Source: an uncultured Rhizobiaceae group bacterium (lineage in GTDB: Bacteria > Pseudomonadota > Alphaproteobacteria > Rhizobiales > Rhizobiaceae). From it: a DNA stretch of 64,000 nucleotides. This document shows positions 18,419 to 29,567 of the stretch, one piece after another. Under the pieces are notes generated by a model that worked only from the letters and a program-made list of their open reading frames with translations, had not been told where the DNA came from and did no database searches. Positions within the stretch are counted from its first letter, which is position 1. Each line of letters starts with the position of its first letter. The stretch is from positions 1 through 64,000 of the forward strand of contig CALIOE010000005.1 in the NCBI GenBank assembly GCA_938044775.1, in the 5' to 3' direction. Both the position numbers and the translations under genes were made by a program.

Positions 18419-19807
18419 TCAAATTGTCACCTCACCGACCTGCGGAGAGATTTTCGCTTCGTCCGGCTCTTCTTTGACTGCGCCCATCGCTGCCGGGCGC
18501 ATGTCCTCAAATCGCTCACGCGGCCAGACCACGCTGACCATCGCACCGGTCTGTGTCGTCGAGTTTCCGGGCTGGTTCGCCAGCGTTATCTCGGCACCGC
18601 TGCGCTCCAGCAGAGTTTTGGCGATGAACAGTCCAAGACCCATGCCGCGCGCACGGCTACCCTTTCTGGAACGTCTGGCAGTGACAAAAGGTTCACCCAG
18701 GCGCGATAAAATTGCGGTTGGAAACCCAGGACCGTCATCGCGCACGACAATTTCCACCTGCGCCGGATCCCACCGGGCATCCACGGTTACCTTCTTTGTC
18801 GCAAAGTCCACGGCGTTGTCGATCAGGTTGCCCAACCCGTAGTGAATACCGGGATTTCTCACGCATTTCGGCAGACTCCGAAGGTCGCCGTGATTGACGA
18901 TCTGTATGTCCACCTCGAAATCCCGCAAGGGTGCAACGACCTCTTCGATCACTGCAGAAAGTGTCTGGTGCTCGATAATAGGTTCGCCATGGCTGGAAAG
19001 CGACGTGAGTGTCGACAGGATGTCGCGGCAACGTTGCGCCTGCGATCTCAACAGCTGCGCATCTTCGCGCAAAGGGCTACCTTCCGGCAGGCTGTTGACC
19101 ATCTCCTTTGAAACCAGCGCGATGGTGGCAAGCGGTGTGCCGAGCTCATGGGCCGCCGCGGCCGCAAGTCCGTCCAACGCAGTCAGATGTTGTTCGCGCT
19201 GCATAATAAGTTCAGTTGCGGTCAGGGCATCGGCCAGGCGCCGCGCCTCCTCGGCAACACGAAACGCATATATTGCCGTAAATGCGAGGGTGCACACGAT
19301 GGCAACCCACATGCCGGCAATGAAGATTGAGGGCAGCTTCAGCGGAACTTCAGTGTTCCACGGCAGGGGCAGGTGGTAAAAGGCGAGCAGAGATACCGCA
19401 CCGATCGTGACAGCGCCCAATATGAGAATATGTCTGGTTTCCAGTGAGGTGGAAGAAACAACAACCGGCGCCATCAAAAGAATGGCAAACGGGTTTTGCA
19501 GGCCGCCCGTCAGGTAGAGCAGCAGCGCCAGTTGAAGAATATCGAAAGCCAGCAACCAGAACGCCCCGTCGCCAAGCAGTCGATGGTTCGATTTATAACG
19601 CAGTCCGAGCAGCAGATTGAGCCCGGCGGAAACCGCGATCAGGACGAGGCATATTTCCCAGGGCAGGGAAAACTGAAATCCGAAAGCGACGACAAGAACA
19701 GCACCCAACTGGCCGATAATGGCGTACCAGCGCAAGCGGATCAGTGTGTCCAGGCGAATGAGCACCCGGTCGCGTATCGCATCGACATAGGTGTCGCCTG
19801 GCATCAA
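18419..19807 (-). CDS. regB: sensor histidine kinase, RegB/ActS/PrrB type
   Basis: Multi-TM N-terminus, GGLQNPF quinone-site motif, AAAHELGTPLATI H-box, GLGLFIAKTLLERSGA ATPase motifs. Confidence 0.9.
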   Translation of the reverse strand: MMPGDTYVDAIRDRVLIRLDTLIRLRWYAIIGQLGAVLVVAFGFQFSLPWEICLVLIAVSAGLNLLLGLRYKSNHRLLGDGAFWLLAFDILQLALLLYLTGGLQNPFAILLMAPVVVSSTSLETRHILILGAVTIGAVSLLAFYHLPLPWNTEVPLKLPSIFIAGMWVAIVCTLAFTAIYAFRVAEEARRLADALTATELIMQREQHLTALDGLAAAAAHELGTPLATIALVSKEMVNSLPEGSPLREDAQLLRSQAQRCRDILSTLTSLSSHGEPIIEHQTLSAVIEEVVAPLRDFEVDIQIVNHGDLRSLPKCVRNPGIHYGLGNLIDNAVDFATKKVTVDARWDPAQVEIVVRDDGPGFPTAILSRLGEPFVTARRSRKGSRARGMGLGLFIAKTLLERSGAEITLANQPGNSTTQTGAMVSVVWPRERFEDMRPAAMGAVKEEPDEAKISPQVGEVTI

Positions 19808-19889
19808 TGTCTCCTGTTATTGCCGGTGCAGCATATGCGTAATGTGGTGGCAATTCCCATTGATTATTGTGCCAAGTTGCCGCACCCAC

Positions 19890-22358
19890 TCAGTGCCGTC
19901 GTTTAGTCCGGTGCGTCGGTTCGGCGTGTGCCGGGTCTTCGGGCCAGGGATGTTTTGGATACCGCCCGCGAAGGTCGCTGCGCACGTCGGACCAGGAGCC
20001 CGACCAGAAGCCGGGGAGGTCGCGCGTCAGTTGGATCGGTCGACCGGCCGGCGACAGCAACTCGATCTCCATGGCGACCGTACCGTCCAGCACGCAGGGA
20101 TGGACCGTGAGACCAAACAATTCCTGTGGCCGGACCGACAGGCGGGCCATGTCATCGCGGTATCCTACCGGCAGGCGTGAACCGCTGGGAGCCTCATAGA
20201 ATGAAGGGGCCAGGCGTTCCAGCTCGACTTTTGAAGGATGCCCGGCCAACAGCAGAAGTCCGTCTCCCAGCGCGCCCGGTTTCAATGCGGCGAGCGACGT
20301 ACATCCGGCAAGAAAAGGCGCAAACCATTCATCAAGACGCTGCAGGAGGTTGTCATCGTCGACCTGTGGCCAACGGTCTGGCTGATTGTGATGCAAAAAA
20401 CTCAGTCGATTGCGCAGCAATATTTCGGTCTCACGCCATGGCAGGATCGAGACGCCATGTTCGCGGACTGCCTGCATGAGCAAGGTTTGTGCGTTGCTCG
20501 CATCCAGTTTTGCAGGTTGCGGCTTACCAAGCACAATTGCACCAAGCCGCAGAGATCGGGTTGCTGAGACGGCGCCCGTCCCGGCGTCAAATTCTGTGTC
20601 CACCTTTTGTTCAATCCGGTCGGCGAAATATTCTTCAATGTCCGCCTTCGAGACCGCCGCCGCGGACAGCACACGGGCAGCGCCGGCACGGCCTGCCATA
20701 TCGACAACAACCAGCCAGGGTTCACGGGCCAGCACGCTGTCGCCATCGACCTCGGCTCCGCGTCCATTGGCAAGCCGATACCGCTGCGCCCCAAAGCGGC
20801 CGGTGCCGGTGGCCTGTGCAATGCGGTCCGGAAAGCCAAAACCAAGAAGGACACCGTGATCAAGCGGCTCGCCCGGTTTCTCTCCCCCAGCCCGCTCGGC
20901 AAGTCGGTTGGCGTGCTGCACCAGCTTTCGGCTGCGGCTGTCTTTGTTCCGGATTGTGTTGTCACACCTTTCCGCCAGGTCATTGGATGTGCTACCTGCG
21001 CCGCGCTCCTGCACCAGCAGCGCCAGAAGCGCCGCCCGCCTGGCCGAAGCCAGGCCATACTCCGCGGCAACCACAACCATGTGGGCCATCCGCGGCGGCA
21101 GTGCGACGGCGTGCATTGACTTGCCGTGCCGGGTCAAAGCTCCATCAGCATCCAGCGCACCAAATTCGCGCAGCAAAGCGCGGGCTTCGTTGACCGCCGA
21201 TTCCGGGGGAACATCGAGCCAACGCAGCGAATTGACCTCATGGACACCCCAGTCGGCGAGATCGAGCACCAGGCCGGTAAGATCGGCATTGAGGATCTCC
21301 GGTGTGGTTTGCGCCGGCAGGGCTGCAGTCTGCGCCGCACGCCACAACCGAACAGCACGTCCCGGGACCAGCCGGCCGGCACGTCCTGCTCTTTGAGTCA
21401 CCGAGGCCTGCGACGCGCGCACAGTCTGCAGGCGTGTCAGGCCGGTTGCCGGCTCAAAGACAGGCTGGCGCGACAGGCCGGTGTCGACCACGGTAGTGAT
21501 GCCGTCAATGGTCAAGGACGTTTCGGCAATAGCACTGGCGAGAACGACCTTTCGTTGTCCGGCGGTCGCCGGCTGAAGAGCAGCGTCCTGCTCCGCCGGT
21601 TGCAGAGCGCCATAGAGTTTGTGCAAGACCGCTCCGGCCGGTAACCGCGTCGCCAGGCTTTCCGCCAGGCGCTCGATCTCCCGGCGGCCCGGCAGAAATA
21701 CGAGAATGCTTCCGTCCTGATTTGCGGCAAGTTCATCGACAACTGCAGCCGTGACCGCTTTCTCGATCGGCACATCAGAGGAATGTTCGCGGTGGATGAT
21801 TTCGACCGGAAACGACCGCCCCCGACTTTCGATAACGGAAGTTTTCAGTAAGCCAGCAACGGCAGCCCCATCCAGTGTGGCTGACATTGCAACCAGCCTC
21901 AAATCTTCTCGCAATCCCGATTGCAGATCGAGACAGAGCGCCAGCGCAAGATCGCCTTCCAGACTGCGCTCGTGAAATTCGTCGAACAAAACAGCGGCCA
22001 CACCCTCAAGCCCGGGATTGTCAGCCAGCATGCGGCTGAAAATGCCCTCAGTGACAACTTCGATCATTGTGGCTTGTGATGCTTTGCTGTCAAAGCGAAC
22101 ACGGTAGCCAACACGGGCTCCGACTTTTTCGCCCAACAGGTCGGCCATGCGTGCGGCCGCGGCACGGGCGGCAATACGGCGTGGTTCAAGCACAATAATT
22201 TTCTGGCCGCTGCGCCACGTGGCGTCGAGCAGAGCGAGCGGAACAAGTGTCGTCTTTCCGGCACCCGGCGGCGCCACCAGCGCCAGGTTGGACTGGTGTT
22301 CAAGATGGGTGACAATATCGGGCAGTGCATCACTGATGGGAAGTTGCGGCTGCATCAT
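19890..22358 (-). CDS. hrpB: ATP-dependent helicase HrpB
   Basis: LVAPPGAGKTTLVPLALL, DEFHER, SATLDG, QRAGRAGR; long C-terminal HrpB region. Confidence 0.95.
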   Translation of the reverse strand: MMQPQLPISDALPDIVTHLEHQSNLALVAPPGAGKTTLVPLALLDATWRSGQKIIVLEPRRIAARAAAARMADLLGEKVGARVGYRVRFDSKASQATMIEVVTEGIFSRMLADNPGLEGVAAVLFDEFHERSLEGDLALALCLDLQSGLREDLRLVAMSATLDGAAVAGLLKTSVIESRGRSFPVEIIHREHSSDVPIEKAVTAAVVDELAANQDGSILVFLPGRREIERLAESLATRLPAGAVLHKLYGALQPAEQDAALQPATAGQRKVVLASAIAETSLTIDGITTVVDTGLSRQPVFEPATGLTRLQTVRASQASVTQRAGRAGRLVPGRAVRLWRAAQTAALPAQTTPEILNADLTGLVLDLADWGVHEVNSLRWLDVPPESAVNEARALLREFGALDADGALTRHGKSMHAVALPPRMAHMVVVAAEYGLASARRAALLALLVQERGAGSTSNDLAERCDNTIRNKDSRSRKLVQHANRLAERAGGEKPGEPLDHGVLLGFGFPDRIAQATGTGRFGAQRYRLANGRGAEVDGDSVLAREPWLVVVDMAGRAGAARVLSAAAVSKADIEEYFADRIEQKVDTEFDAGTGAVSATRSLRLGAIVLGKPQPAKLDASNAQTLLMQAVREHGVSILPWRETEILLRNRLSFLHHNQPDRWPQVDDDNLLQRLDEWFAPFLAGCTSLAALKPGALGDGLLLLAGHPSKVELERLAPSFYEAPSGSRLPVGYRDDMARLSVRPQELFGLTVHPCVLDGTVAMEIELLSPAGRPIQLTRDLPGFWSGSWSDVRSDLRGRYPKHPWPEDPAHAEPTHRTKRRH

Positions 22359-22367
22359 CGGCAGAGC

Positions 22368-23000
22368 TTACTCCAGCTCGATGATAAGGCCACCGGCGGC
22401 CTGAGCATCTGCCTGATCATGGGTGACGAGCACGACAGGCAGGTTTTTGTCTCTGGCCTCGGTAAACACAAATTCGCGTATTTGGTCGCGTCGGCTTGTG
22501 TCGAGCTTGGAAAAGGGTTCGTCCAGCAACAGCGCAGCGGGCTCGGCCAGCAGAACCCGCATCAAGGCCACGCGGGCCTTTTGCCCACCGGAGAGGGTGG
22601 CTGGATCGCGTTCAAAAAAGCCGCCGAGCCCGGCTTCCTCCAACGCACTTTCCGCCCTTTCGCGCCGTTCAGCGCCTTTGGCCGAGGCGGGCAGGGCGAA
22701 CAGCAGATTTCCGCCGACTGACATGTGAGGAAACAACAGGGGATCTTGAAACAATATTCCGGTTTTTCGCGCATGTGCCGGCAGCTGCGTAATGTCTCTG
22801 CCGTCGAGATACGCTGCGCCGGTGGCGCTGAAGGCCGGGTCCAGGAAACCACCCAGATAAGCGAGCAGCGAGGACTTTCCCGACCCGGACGGGCCCATGA
22901 GCGTCAGAGTTTCCCCAGGCTTTATCTCGGCATCCACGTGTAAAAGCGGTGTGCCGGCCAGGTTGATTGATATGGCATTGAGAACAAGTCCGGAGGTCAC
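22368..23000 (-). CDS. ABC transporter ATP-binding protein, YnjD/ThiQ-like
   Basis: Walker A GPSGSGKSSLL, signature LSGGQKARVAL, LLLDEPFSKLD. Confidence 0.88.
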   Translation of the reverse strand: MTSGLVLNAISINLAGTPLLHVDAEIKPGETLTLMGPSGSGKSSLLAYLGGFLDPAFSATGAAYLDGRDITQLPAHARKTGILFQDPLLFPHMSVGGNLLFALPASAKGAERRERAESALEEAGLGGFFERDPATLSGGQKARVALMRVLLAEPAALLLDEPFSKLDTSRRDQIREFVFTEARDKNLPVVLVTHDQADAQAAGGLIIELE

Positions 23001-24682
23001 ACGTTTGCCTTCATGTCTTGGCGGTTCTTAAACAGCGCCGCAGGAATGGCCGCGGCCAGGACAAATCCTAGAAATGGCAAAATCATTTGCAGAAAGGCAT
23101 AGACTCCAATCACCCTTCGGTCACCTCCGGCAGCCAATGCAACGGCCTCGGTGGTTATCGTTGGAAGGCGCCCGGCGCCAATCAACAGGGTCGGCAGGTA
23201 CTGGCCGACCGAAACTGCAAAGCCAACGCCAGCAGCAACCAGTGCCGGCCTCAACAACATCGGCAGTCTGATCCGCCAAAAAGTACGATTATCACTGGCC
23301 CCAAGTCCGTGGGCAACGCTGGCATAACGTTTGTCCCAGGCACGCCAGGGGTCGGAAAGTGAGAGAAAAACATAGGGGAGGACAAATATCAGATGCACAA
23401 AATAGAGGGCGCCCCAGGAGGCGTCTGCCCCCAGCACCAGAAAGAAAATCTGGAGGCCAAAAACAAAACTCACCTGCGGCACCAACAGAGGAATGTAGAC
23501 AAACAGAAGTGCCTTGCTGCCTCCCGTCCGTCCAGTGCGGAACTCTCTTTCGAGGCAGGCAAGAGCCAGGATGATCGCCGTCAGGGTCGCCGCCAGACCC
23601 GTTATTAATGTAATGCCGAGCGGACGGCCAAGGGAAGGAAGCGCCCGGTCCCAGTTGGACAATGTGAAGCTACGGGGCAGGGCCTCCGGAAAGGCCCAGA
23701 ATCCAGCCACCGACCAGATCGCCAGAATGCCGAGCCCGGACGCAATCGAGAGCGTGGCAATCAGGATTGCAGAAGCACTCGCAGCACGGACGATGCGGTC
23801 TTTCTGGAACCGCGTTCCCCTGCGCCTGGCAAATCGCGCCACGGCTGCAGCCACCCTCTCAACGCCAAGCCACAACAACATCGCACCGAGTGTAACGCCG
23901 AGCTGCAACAGCGCTCCGGCGGATGCAGCAAAACGCATGCCAATATCGGGATCGTTCATCCACTGCGTCAACTGAACAGCGAGCGTTGATGGAGACGAAG
24001 GACCCAGAATAAGCGCCACATCGACCACCGATGTTGAATAGGCAATGACGGCAAATACCGCGAGACGGATTTGACGATACACAAGTGGCCAGGTTGTCAG
24101 TAAAAATCCGGCAGTGCGACCATATCCAAACGAACCCGCCACCTGCCGTGCGCGGGACGCCGGAGTTTGCGGCAGGGCCGCAAGCGTGACCAGCAAAAGG
24201 AATGGAATCTCCTTGGCAATCAAACCGGCCATCATGGTCAGGCCCATCGGGTCCTGCAGAATGAGCAGGTCTGGAGGGCGTGTCAGACCGGTGATTCCCG
24301 GCGACAACAAGCGCATGAGAAAGCCCGACGGCGCAATCAGGAAAGCCAGCCCGAAAGCGGCTGCGGCGTGGGGGACCGAAAGCAGCGGTGAAATGAAGTG
24401 CTGGAGGCGCGAAAAAAAGCGGGTTCCGTGCCAGGCGCTCACAAAGAACATCACGATGCCAAGCGCAATGAAGGTCGTGAGCAGGCCGGTGTAAAGCGAC
24501 AGGAAGGCGGCTGGACCAATGCCCGGCGACCGCCGGACCGATTCAAAATGGCGAAACGACAGGGCCTCTTCGCCCAGAGCCGGGAGGTAACCAAAGGCCG
24601 GTAGGATTGTTGCCAACAGCCCGCAAACAACCGGGCCAATCAAAATGGCGATCGCAAGGGCTGGCGCGAGTCGAAGAATCAT
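22997..24682 (-). CDS. ABC transporter permease (two fused permease halves), YnjC/ThiP-like
   Basis: Highly hydrophobic 561-aa protein; 4-nt overlap with ATPase gene; start set at MILRLAP. Confidence 0.85.
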   Translation of the reverse strand: MILRLAPALAIAILIGPVVCGLLATILPAFGYLPALGEEALSFRHFESVRRSPGIGPAAFLSLYTGLLTTFIALGIVMFFVSAWHGTRFFSRLQHFISPLLSVPHAAAAFGLAFLIAPSGFLMRLLSPGITGLTRPPDLLILQDPMGLTMMAGLIAKEIPFLLLVTLAALPQTPASRARQVAGSFGYGRTAGFLLTTWPLVYRQIRLAVFAVIAYSTSVVDVALILGPSSPSTLAVQLTQWMNDPDIGMRFAASAGALLQLGVTLGAMLLWLGVERVAAAVARFARRRGTRFQKDRIVRAASASAILIATLSIASGLGILAIWSVAGFWAFPEALPRSFTLSNWDRALPSLGRPLGITLITGLAATLTAIILALACLEREFRTGRTGGSKALLFVYIPLLVPQVSFVFGLQIFFLVLGADASWGALYFVHLIFVLPYVFLSLSDPWRAWDKRYASVAHGLGASDNRTFWRIRLPMLLRPALVAAGVGFAVSVGQYLPTLLIGAGRLPTITTEAVALAAGGDRRVIGVYAFLQMILPFLGFVLAAAIPAALFKNRQDMKANV

Positions 24683-24737
24683 GCCTGAACAAACGCCCCC
24701 CGACGCGACCATGCAAGCACCCTGGCGGGTGCGGCGC

Positions 24738-25970
24738 TCAGTTCCCCGCCGCGTATCGCCGTGTCCATTCCTGCTCGATTTCCACCATCCAGCTGGGATG
24801 CGGTTCCGGCAGCATGGGCCCGAGTTCTTCCGGCTTCAGTGTAGCAATGCCGAGATCGAGCGCTTCAAACCGCGCTTTATCCTCGTCACTCAGTTTGTTG
24901 ATGTTCAGTATTGTCGGGTCTCCCCACACATTAGGGTCCTGCTTGCGGGCCTGTGCTTCCGGCGACAGCAGGAAATTTGCCAGCACGAGGGCGCCTGCCT
25001 TTGCTGTCGCGTTATAGGGAATTGCGACGAAATGTGTGTTGCCCAGGGTCCCGCCAGAAAATGTAAACGAACGCACCGTATCAGGCAGTTTATTCTGGGC
25101 AATGGCACTGGAAGCGTCTGAAGGATTGAAGGCGAAGGTGATGTCGAGTTCGCCGTCCGACAGCAACTGGGTCATGGCAGGGTAGTTTTTCGGATAGGCG
25201 CGGCCGCTGCGCCACATGTTTGGATGGAGTTTATCGAGTGTATCAAAGAGTGGCTTGGCAAGGGTTGCAAACTCATCTTTTTTGACCGGCTGCAGCAGTT
25301 TTTCCGGTTCAGTAATGAGCTCTGAAAGGGCCTGCTTCAGGAAGGAAGAACCAATGAAATCCGGTGGTGCTGGGTAAGAGATCCTGCCCGGATTTGCTTC
25401 GGCCCAGGAAACAAGGTCAGCAATTGAATTCGGTAGCGGCCCCTTTTTCTGGCGCGCCGTATCGTGAAAGAACACCATCTTGGCGCCGCCCCATGGCGAT
25501 TCCAGACCTTCGGTCGGAATGGTGAAATCAACCGTAATGGTGGGCTTGTTCTCTACGTCCACATATTTCCAGTTTGGCAATTTGTCGGCCCAGGCCGGGC
25601 TGAACAGAAGGTTCTTCTGTTTCATCGAAGCAAAGTTCTCGCCATTGATCCAAATCAGATCAATGCGGCCGTTCTCATCTTTGCCGGCGGTTTTCTCGGC
25701 AATCACAGTTGCGACGGCATTGGCTGTGTCATCGAGCTTCACGTGCTCAACTTTTACGCCATATCTGGACTCGAGCTCGCGGCCGGCCCAGGCGATGTAG
25801 TCGTTGATGTTCTGTGATCCGCCCCACGCATTGAAATAGACGGTCTGGCCTTTCGCCTGGCTGAGAACAGAGTCCCAATTGTCCGCTTTTGGATCTGCCG
25901 CGAGGGCGGACCAGGCCGTTGCAAGCGCAAATAGTGTGCCCGAAATCAATGTTGCGAAGCTTCGATTCAT
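24738..25970 (-). CDS. ABC transporter substrate-binding protein, YnjB-like
   Basis: Signal peptide MNRSFATLISGTLFALATAWSALA; WDSVLSQAKGQTVYFNAWGGSQNINDYIAW. Confidence 0.88.
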   Translation of the reverse strand: MNRSFATLISGTLFALATAWSALAADPKADNWDSVLSQAKGQTVYFNAWGGSQNINDYIAWAGRELESRYGVKVEHVKLDDTANAVATVIAEKTAGKDENGRIDLIWINGENFASMKQKNLLFSPAWADKLPNWKYVDVENKPTITVDFTIPTEGLESPWGGAKMVFFHDTARQKKGPLPNSIADLVSWAEANPGRISYPAPPDFIGSSFLKQALSELITEPEKLLQPVKKDEFATLAKPLFDTLDKLHPNMWRSGRAYPKNYPAMTQLLSDGELDITFAFNPSDASSAIAQNKLPDTVRSFTFSGGTLGNTHFVAIPYNATAKAGALVLANFLLSPEAQARKQDPNVWGDPTILNINKLSDEDKARFEALDLGIATLKPEELGPMLPEPHPSWMVEIEQEWTRRYAAGN

Positions 25971-26073
25971 AAATTCTGTCCTGCTGCGTATAAAAGAAGT
26001 GCCGGATAAGGCCTGTCCCCTGTCATCTATGGCGCCGGCCATCGTGAAGCAATGTCTGCACGCCCATATCACC

Positions 26074-27570
26074 TCACGAAGTCGAGAGCGTTCTGGCGAC
26101 GCAATCCTTCCAGCCGTCATAAAGCCGATCGCGTTTGTCCTCATCCTGCTGCGGTTCGAAGCGGCGGTCCCGCGCCCAGGTTTTGGCAAAGCCGCCGGCA
26201 TCGGGCCATATTCCGGCCCGCGACCCGGCCAGCCAGGCGACTCCCAGTGCAGTGGTTTCGAGAATGACAGGCCGGTCGACTGGTGCTGCCAGCGTGTCGG
26301 CGAGATTTTGCATGGTCCAGTCACTTGCTACCATGCCACCATCGACGCGCAGGATCGTCTCCCCCGATTTGCCGTTCCAGTCCGCCTGCATCGCTTCCAG
26401 CAGATCGCGGGTCTGATAACAGACAGCTTCGAGAGCCGCCCGCGCAAATTCGTTAGGCCCTGTACCGCGTGTCATGCCAAATACGGCCCCACGGGCTTCG
26501 GCGTCCCAGTAAGGAGCACCGAGGCCGGTAAACGCCGGCACCAGATAAACCTGTTGCTCCGGGTCCGCCTGTTCGGCCATGCCTCCGGTCTGTGCTGCGT
26601 CCTCAATAATCTTCAACCCGTCACGCAGCCATTGCACCGTCGCTCCGGCCATGAAGATTGAACCTTCAAGTGCATAGGTCGTCTCACCATTCAATCGATA
26701 AGCGATGGTGGTCAGCATCCGGTTTTTGGAGGTCACCTTGTCGGTGCCGGTATTCAGCAGGGCAAAACAGCCGGTGCCATAGGTTGATTTGAACATGCCG
26801 GGCTCAAAACAAGCATTGCCGATCGTCGCGGCCTGCTGGTCCCCCGCGACACCCAGAATGGGAATTTCGGCACCGAGGATGTCAGCTTTTGTTGTGCCGA
26901 AATCTGCTGCGCAATCCAGCACCTGGGGCAGCATATCTTTCGGTACGGATAACATGTCCAGCAGAACATCATCCCACTGGTTTTCACCAATGTTGTACAT
27001 CAGCGTTCGGGCTGCATTGGTTGCATCGGTCACGTGGCGCGTACCGCCTGTCAAGCGCCAGATCAGAAAGCTGTCGACGGTTCCGAAAACCAGTTCACCA
27101 GCCTCGGCCCTTTTGCGAACGCCGTCCACGTTCTCCAAAATCCAACGCACCTTGGTACCCGAGAAATACGGATCCAGCAGCAACCCGGAACGATCCGTGA
27201 CCATTTCCTCATGGCCGGCTTTCTTCATCTCGGCGCAAAAATCTGCAGTGCGCCGGTCCTGCCAGACAATCGCGTTGTGCACGGCCTTGCCGGTGGTCCG
27301 GTCCCACACGATTGTGGTCTCACGCTGATTGGTGATGCCAATCGCCGTGATGTCTCCGGGCTTCAAACCAGCCCTGGAAATCGCGTCCCGACAGACCGCG
27401 ACGACACTTTCCCAGATTTCCTCTGTGTCGTGTTCAACCCAACCCGACTTAGGAAAGTGCTGGGTGAATTCCTGCTGTGCAGCGGCAACAATTTTCTGGT
27501 CGTCGTCAAAGACGATGGCCCGCGATGATGTCGTTCCCTGATCAATCGCCAGTACGTACTTACCTGACAC
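26074..27570 (-). CDS. glpK: glycerol kinase
   Basis: [18 protein letters not shown]...[19 protein letters not shown]...; GTG start. Confidence 0.97.
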   Translation of the reverse strand: MSGKYVLAIDQGTTSSRAIVFDDDQKIVAAAQQEFTQHFPKSGWVEHDTEEIWESVVAVCRDAISRAGLKPGDITAIGITNQRETTIVWDRTTGKAVHNAIVWQDRRTADFCAEMKKAGHEEMVTDRSGLLLDPYFSGTKVRWILENVDGVRKRAEAGELVFGTVDSFLIWRLTGGTRHVTDATNAARTLMYNIGENQWDDVLLDMLSVPKDMLPQVLDCAADFGTTKADILGAEIPILGVAGDQQAATIGNACFEPGMFKSTYGTGCFALLNTGTDKVTSKNRMLTTIAYRLNGETTYALEGSIFMAGATVQWLRDGLKIIEDAAQTGGMAEQADPEQQVYLVPAFTGLGAPYWDAEARGAVFGMTRGTGPNEFARAALEAVCYQTRDLLEAMQADWNGKSGETILRVDGGMVASDWTMQNLADTLAAPVDRPVILETTALGVAWLAGSRAGIWPDAGGFAKTWARDRRFEPQQDEDKRDRLYDGWKDCVARTLSTS

Positions 27571-27635
27571 GGCTTCCTCCCGAATTCTTAATTGCAACCA
27601 TAGGCAAAGCGTCCGGCCTCGCCTAGATAGGGAAC

Positions 27636-28394
27636 ATGGAAAGTCCTGAACAAACTGCCGGTCGCAAGACGCTGGTTCTCACCGGTGCGAGCCGGGGCAT
27701 TGGTCATGCTGCTGTGCGTCGATTCTCAGCGCAGGGCTGGCGCGTGCTGACGCTTTCACGGCAGCCGTTCGACGAGGCCTGTCCCTGGCCCGAGGGCGCT
27801 GCCAGCCATGTACAGGTCGACCTGGCGGACGCCGACAGTCTGGGCATGGCCGTCGCCGAAATCCGCAGCAAGCTCGAAGAGGAGGGCGGTCAGCTGCACG
27901 CCCTCGTCAACAACGCGGGCATCTCACCCAAGCTTGAGGGAGGCGTCCGTCCAAACTCGATCGATACGCCGATGCATATCTGGCGGCAGGTCTTTCAGGT
28001 CAACTTTTTTGCACCCATTTTGCTGGCGCGAGGTTTGCTGGCAGAACTGAAATCGGCGCAGGGCGCGATCGTCAATGTCACCTCCATCGCCGGTGGCCGC
28101 GTACATCCCTTTGCGGGAAGCGCTTATGCAACGTCAAAGGCTGCATTGGCCTCGCTGACTCGCGAGATGGCCGCCGACTTTGGGCCACACGGCATTCGCG
28201 TTAACGCAATCGCTCCCGGCGAGATCGACACCGCCATTCTGTCGCCGGGCACAGAAGACATGATTGTTGATATTCCGCTGGGACGCCTCGGGGCCACAAA
28301 TGAAGTGGCCGACACGATATTCTATCTGTGCTCGGAAGCCGCCAGCTATGTGAATGGCGCCGAGGTGCATGTCAATGGCGGGCAGCACGTATGA
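27636..28394 (+). CDS. SDR family oxidoreductase
   Basis: [38 protein letters not shown]-type end. Confidence 0.93.
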   Translation: MESPEQTAGRKTLVLTGASRGIGHAAVRRFSAQGWRVLTLSRQPFDEACPWPEGAASHVQVDLADADSLGMAVAEIRSKLEEEGGQLHALVNNAGISPKLEGGVRPNSIDTPMHIWRQVFQVNFFAPILLARGLLAELKSAQGAIVNVTSIAGGRVHPFAGSAYATSKAALASLTREMAADFGPHGIRVNAIAPGEIDTAILSPGTEDMIVDIPLGRLGATNEVADTIFYLCSEAASYVNGAEVHVNGGQHV

Positions 28395-28409
28395 TGCTGT
28401 TTAAGCTCC

Positions 28410-29303
28410 ATGCCTGAACTGCCCGAAGTCGAAACGGTCCGCCGTGGGCTGGCACCGGTTGTTGAAGGCGCAGTCGTCAACCGGCTCGAATTGCGTCGAT
28501 CTGATCTGCGATTTCCGTTTCCTGCTGATTTTCAAAAGGCGGTCGAGGGCCGGCGCATCGTCTCAATGGGACGACGGGCGAAGTATCTTTTGATGGACGT
28601 GGAGGGAAACCACGTCGTCATCATGCATCTTGGGATGTCGGGCTCGTTCCGAACCGAGCAGGCGACCAAAGAGGGTGCACCGGGCCTGTTTCATCATCAG
28701 CGATCCCGGCTTGAACGCCACGATCATGTCGTCCTTCATCTGACCTGTGACGATGGTTCCCAGGCGCGTGTCATATATAATGATCCGCGGCGCTTTGGAT
28801 TCATGCTGCTGTCGACAAGGACGGAACTGGATGACCATCCCATGTTTAAGGGCCTGGGTGTCGAGCCTGTCGGCAACGCGCTCAATGCTGAAAAGCTGGC
28901 CGAAAAGCTGACCGGCAAAAAGGCACCCTTGAAAGCGGCGCTGCTTGACCAGCGGGTGATTGCGGGTCTGGGGAATATATATGTGTGCGAGGCACTGTGG
29001 CGCGCTGGGCTATCGCCAAAGCGTCAATGCCACACTCTCGTCAAAAAAACCGGCGCACCAACCATGCGGCTGCTTCGGTTGGTCGATGATATTCGAGATG
29101 TAATCCTGGAAGCCATCGAGGCCGGCGGTTCATCTTTGCGTGATCATGCGCAAACCGACGGTACGCTCGGCTACTTTCAGCACTCTTTTGCAGCCTACGA
29201 CCAGGAGGGCGAAACCTGTTGCAAGGATTCCTGTTGCGGAAGGATCAAACGCATTGTTCAATCGGGCCGCAGCACATTTTATTGTTCCAGGTGCCAGCGT
29301 TGA
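28410..29303 (+). CDS. mutM: formamidopyrimidine-DNA glycosylase
   Basis: MPELPEVETVRRGL start, zinc-finger C-terminus. Confidence 0.97.
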   Translation: MPELPEVETVRRGLAPVVEGAVVNRLELRRSDLRFPFPADFQKAVEGRRIVSMGRRAKYLLMDVEGNHVVIMHLGMSGSFRTEQATKEGAPGLFHHQRSRLERHDHVVLHLTCDDGSQARVIYNDPRRFGFMLLSTRTELDDHPMFKGLGVEPVGNALNAEKLAEKLTGKKAPLKAALLDQRVIAGLGNIYVCEALWRAGLSPKRQCHTLVKKTGAPTMRLLRLVDDIRDVILEAIEAGGSSLRDHAQTDGTLGYFQHSFAAYDQEGETCCKDSCCGRIKRIVQSGRSTFYCSRCQR

Positions 29304-29309
29304 GAGCCG

Positions 29310-29555
29310 ATGAACACGCGACCGCGCAAACCAGGTAAAGTCGTGCAGTCGATCAATATGTTTGGCGATACGATCTGTGTGGATTTGTTCGAACGAGATG
29401 ATGGAACATTCGGTTTCGAGGAATACCGCCGCGATTCTGAAACAGGCGAAGGGTGGTTCCCAATCGGTCACTATTCGGGCAACGTCTTCGAAAATCTGGA
29501 GGAAGCGAGCTCGGCGGCACGGGAAAGTGTGGCATGGCTCGACAGTGAATTATGA
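29310..29555 (+). CDS. small conserved-looking hypothetical protein
   Basis: 81-aa ORF tightly packed between mutM and echA. Confidence 0.6.
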   Translation: MNTRPRKPGKVVQSINMFGDTICVDLFERDDGTFGFEEYRRDSETGEGWFPIGHYSGNVFENLEEASSAARESVAWLDSEL

Positions 29556-29567
29556 GGCTTTGCAAAT

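Noticed and set aside
25971-26324. N-terminal extension of the YnjB-like ORF overlapping glpK
   Set aside because: A clean signal peptide starts at 25970, and the extension lies antisense in the glpK coding region.
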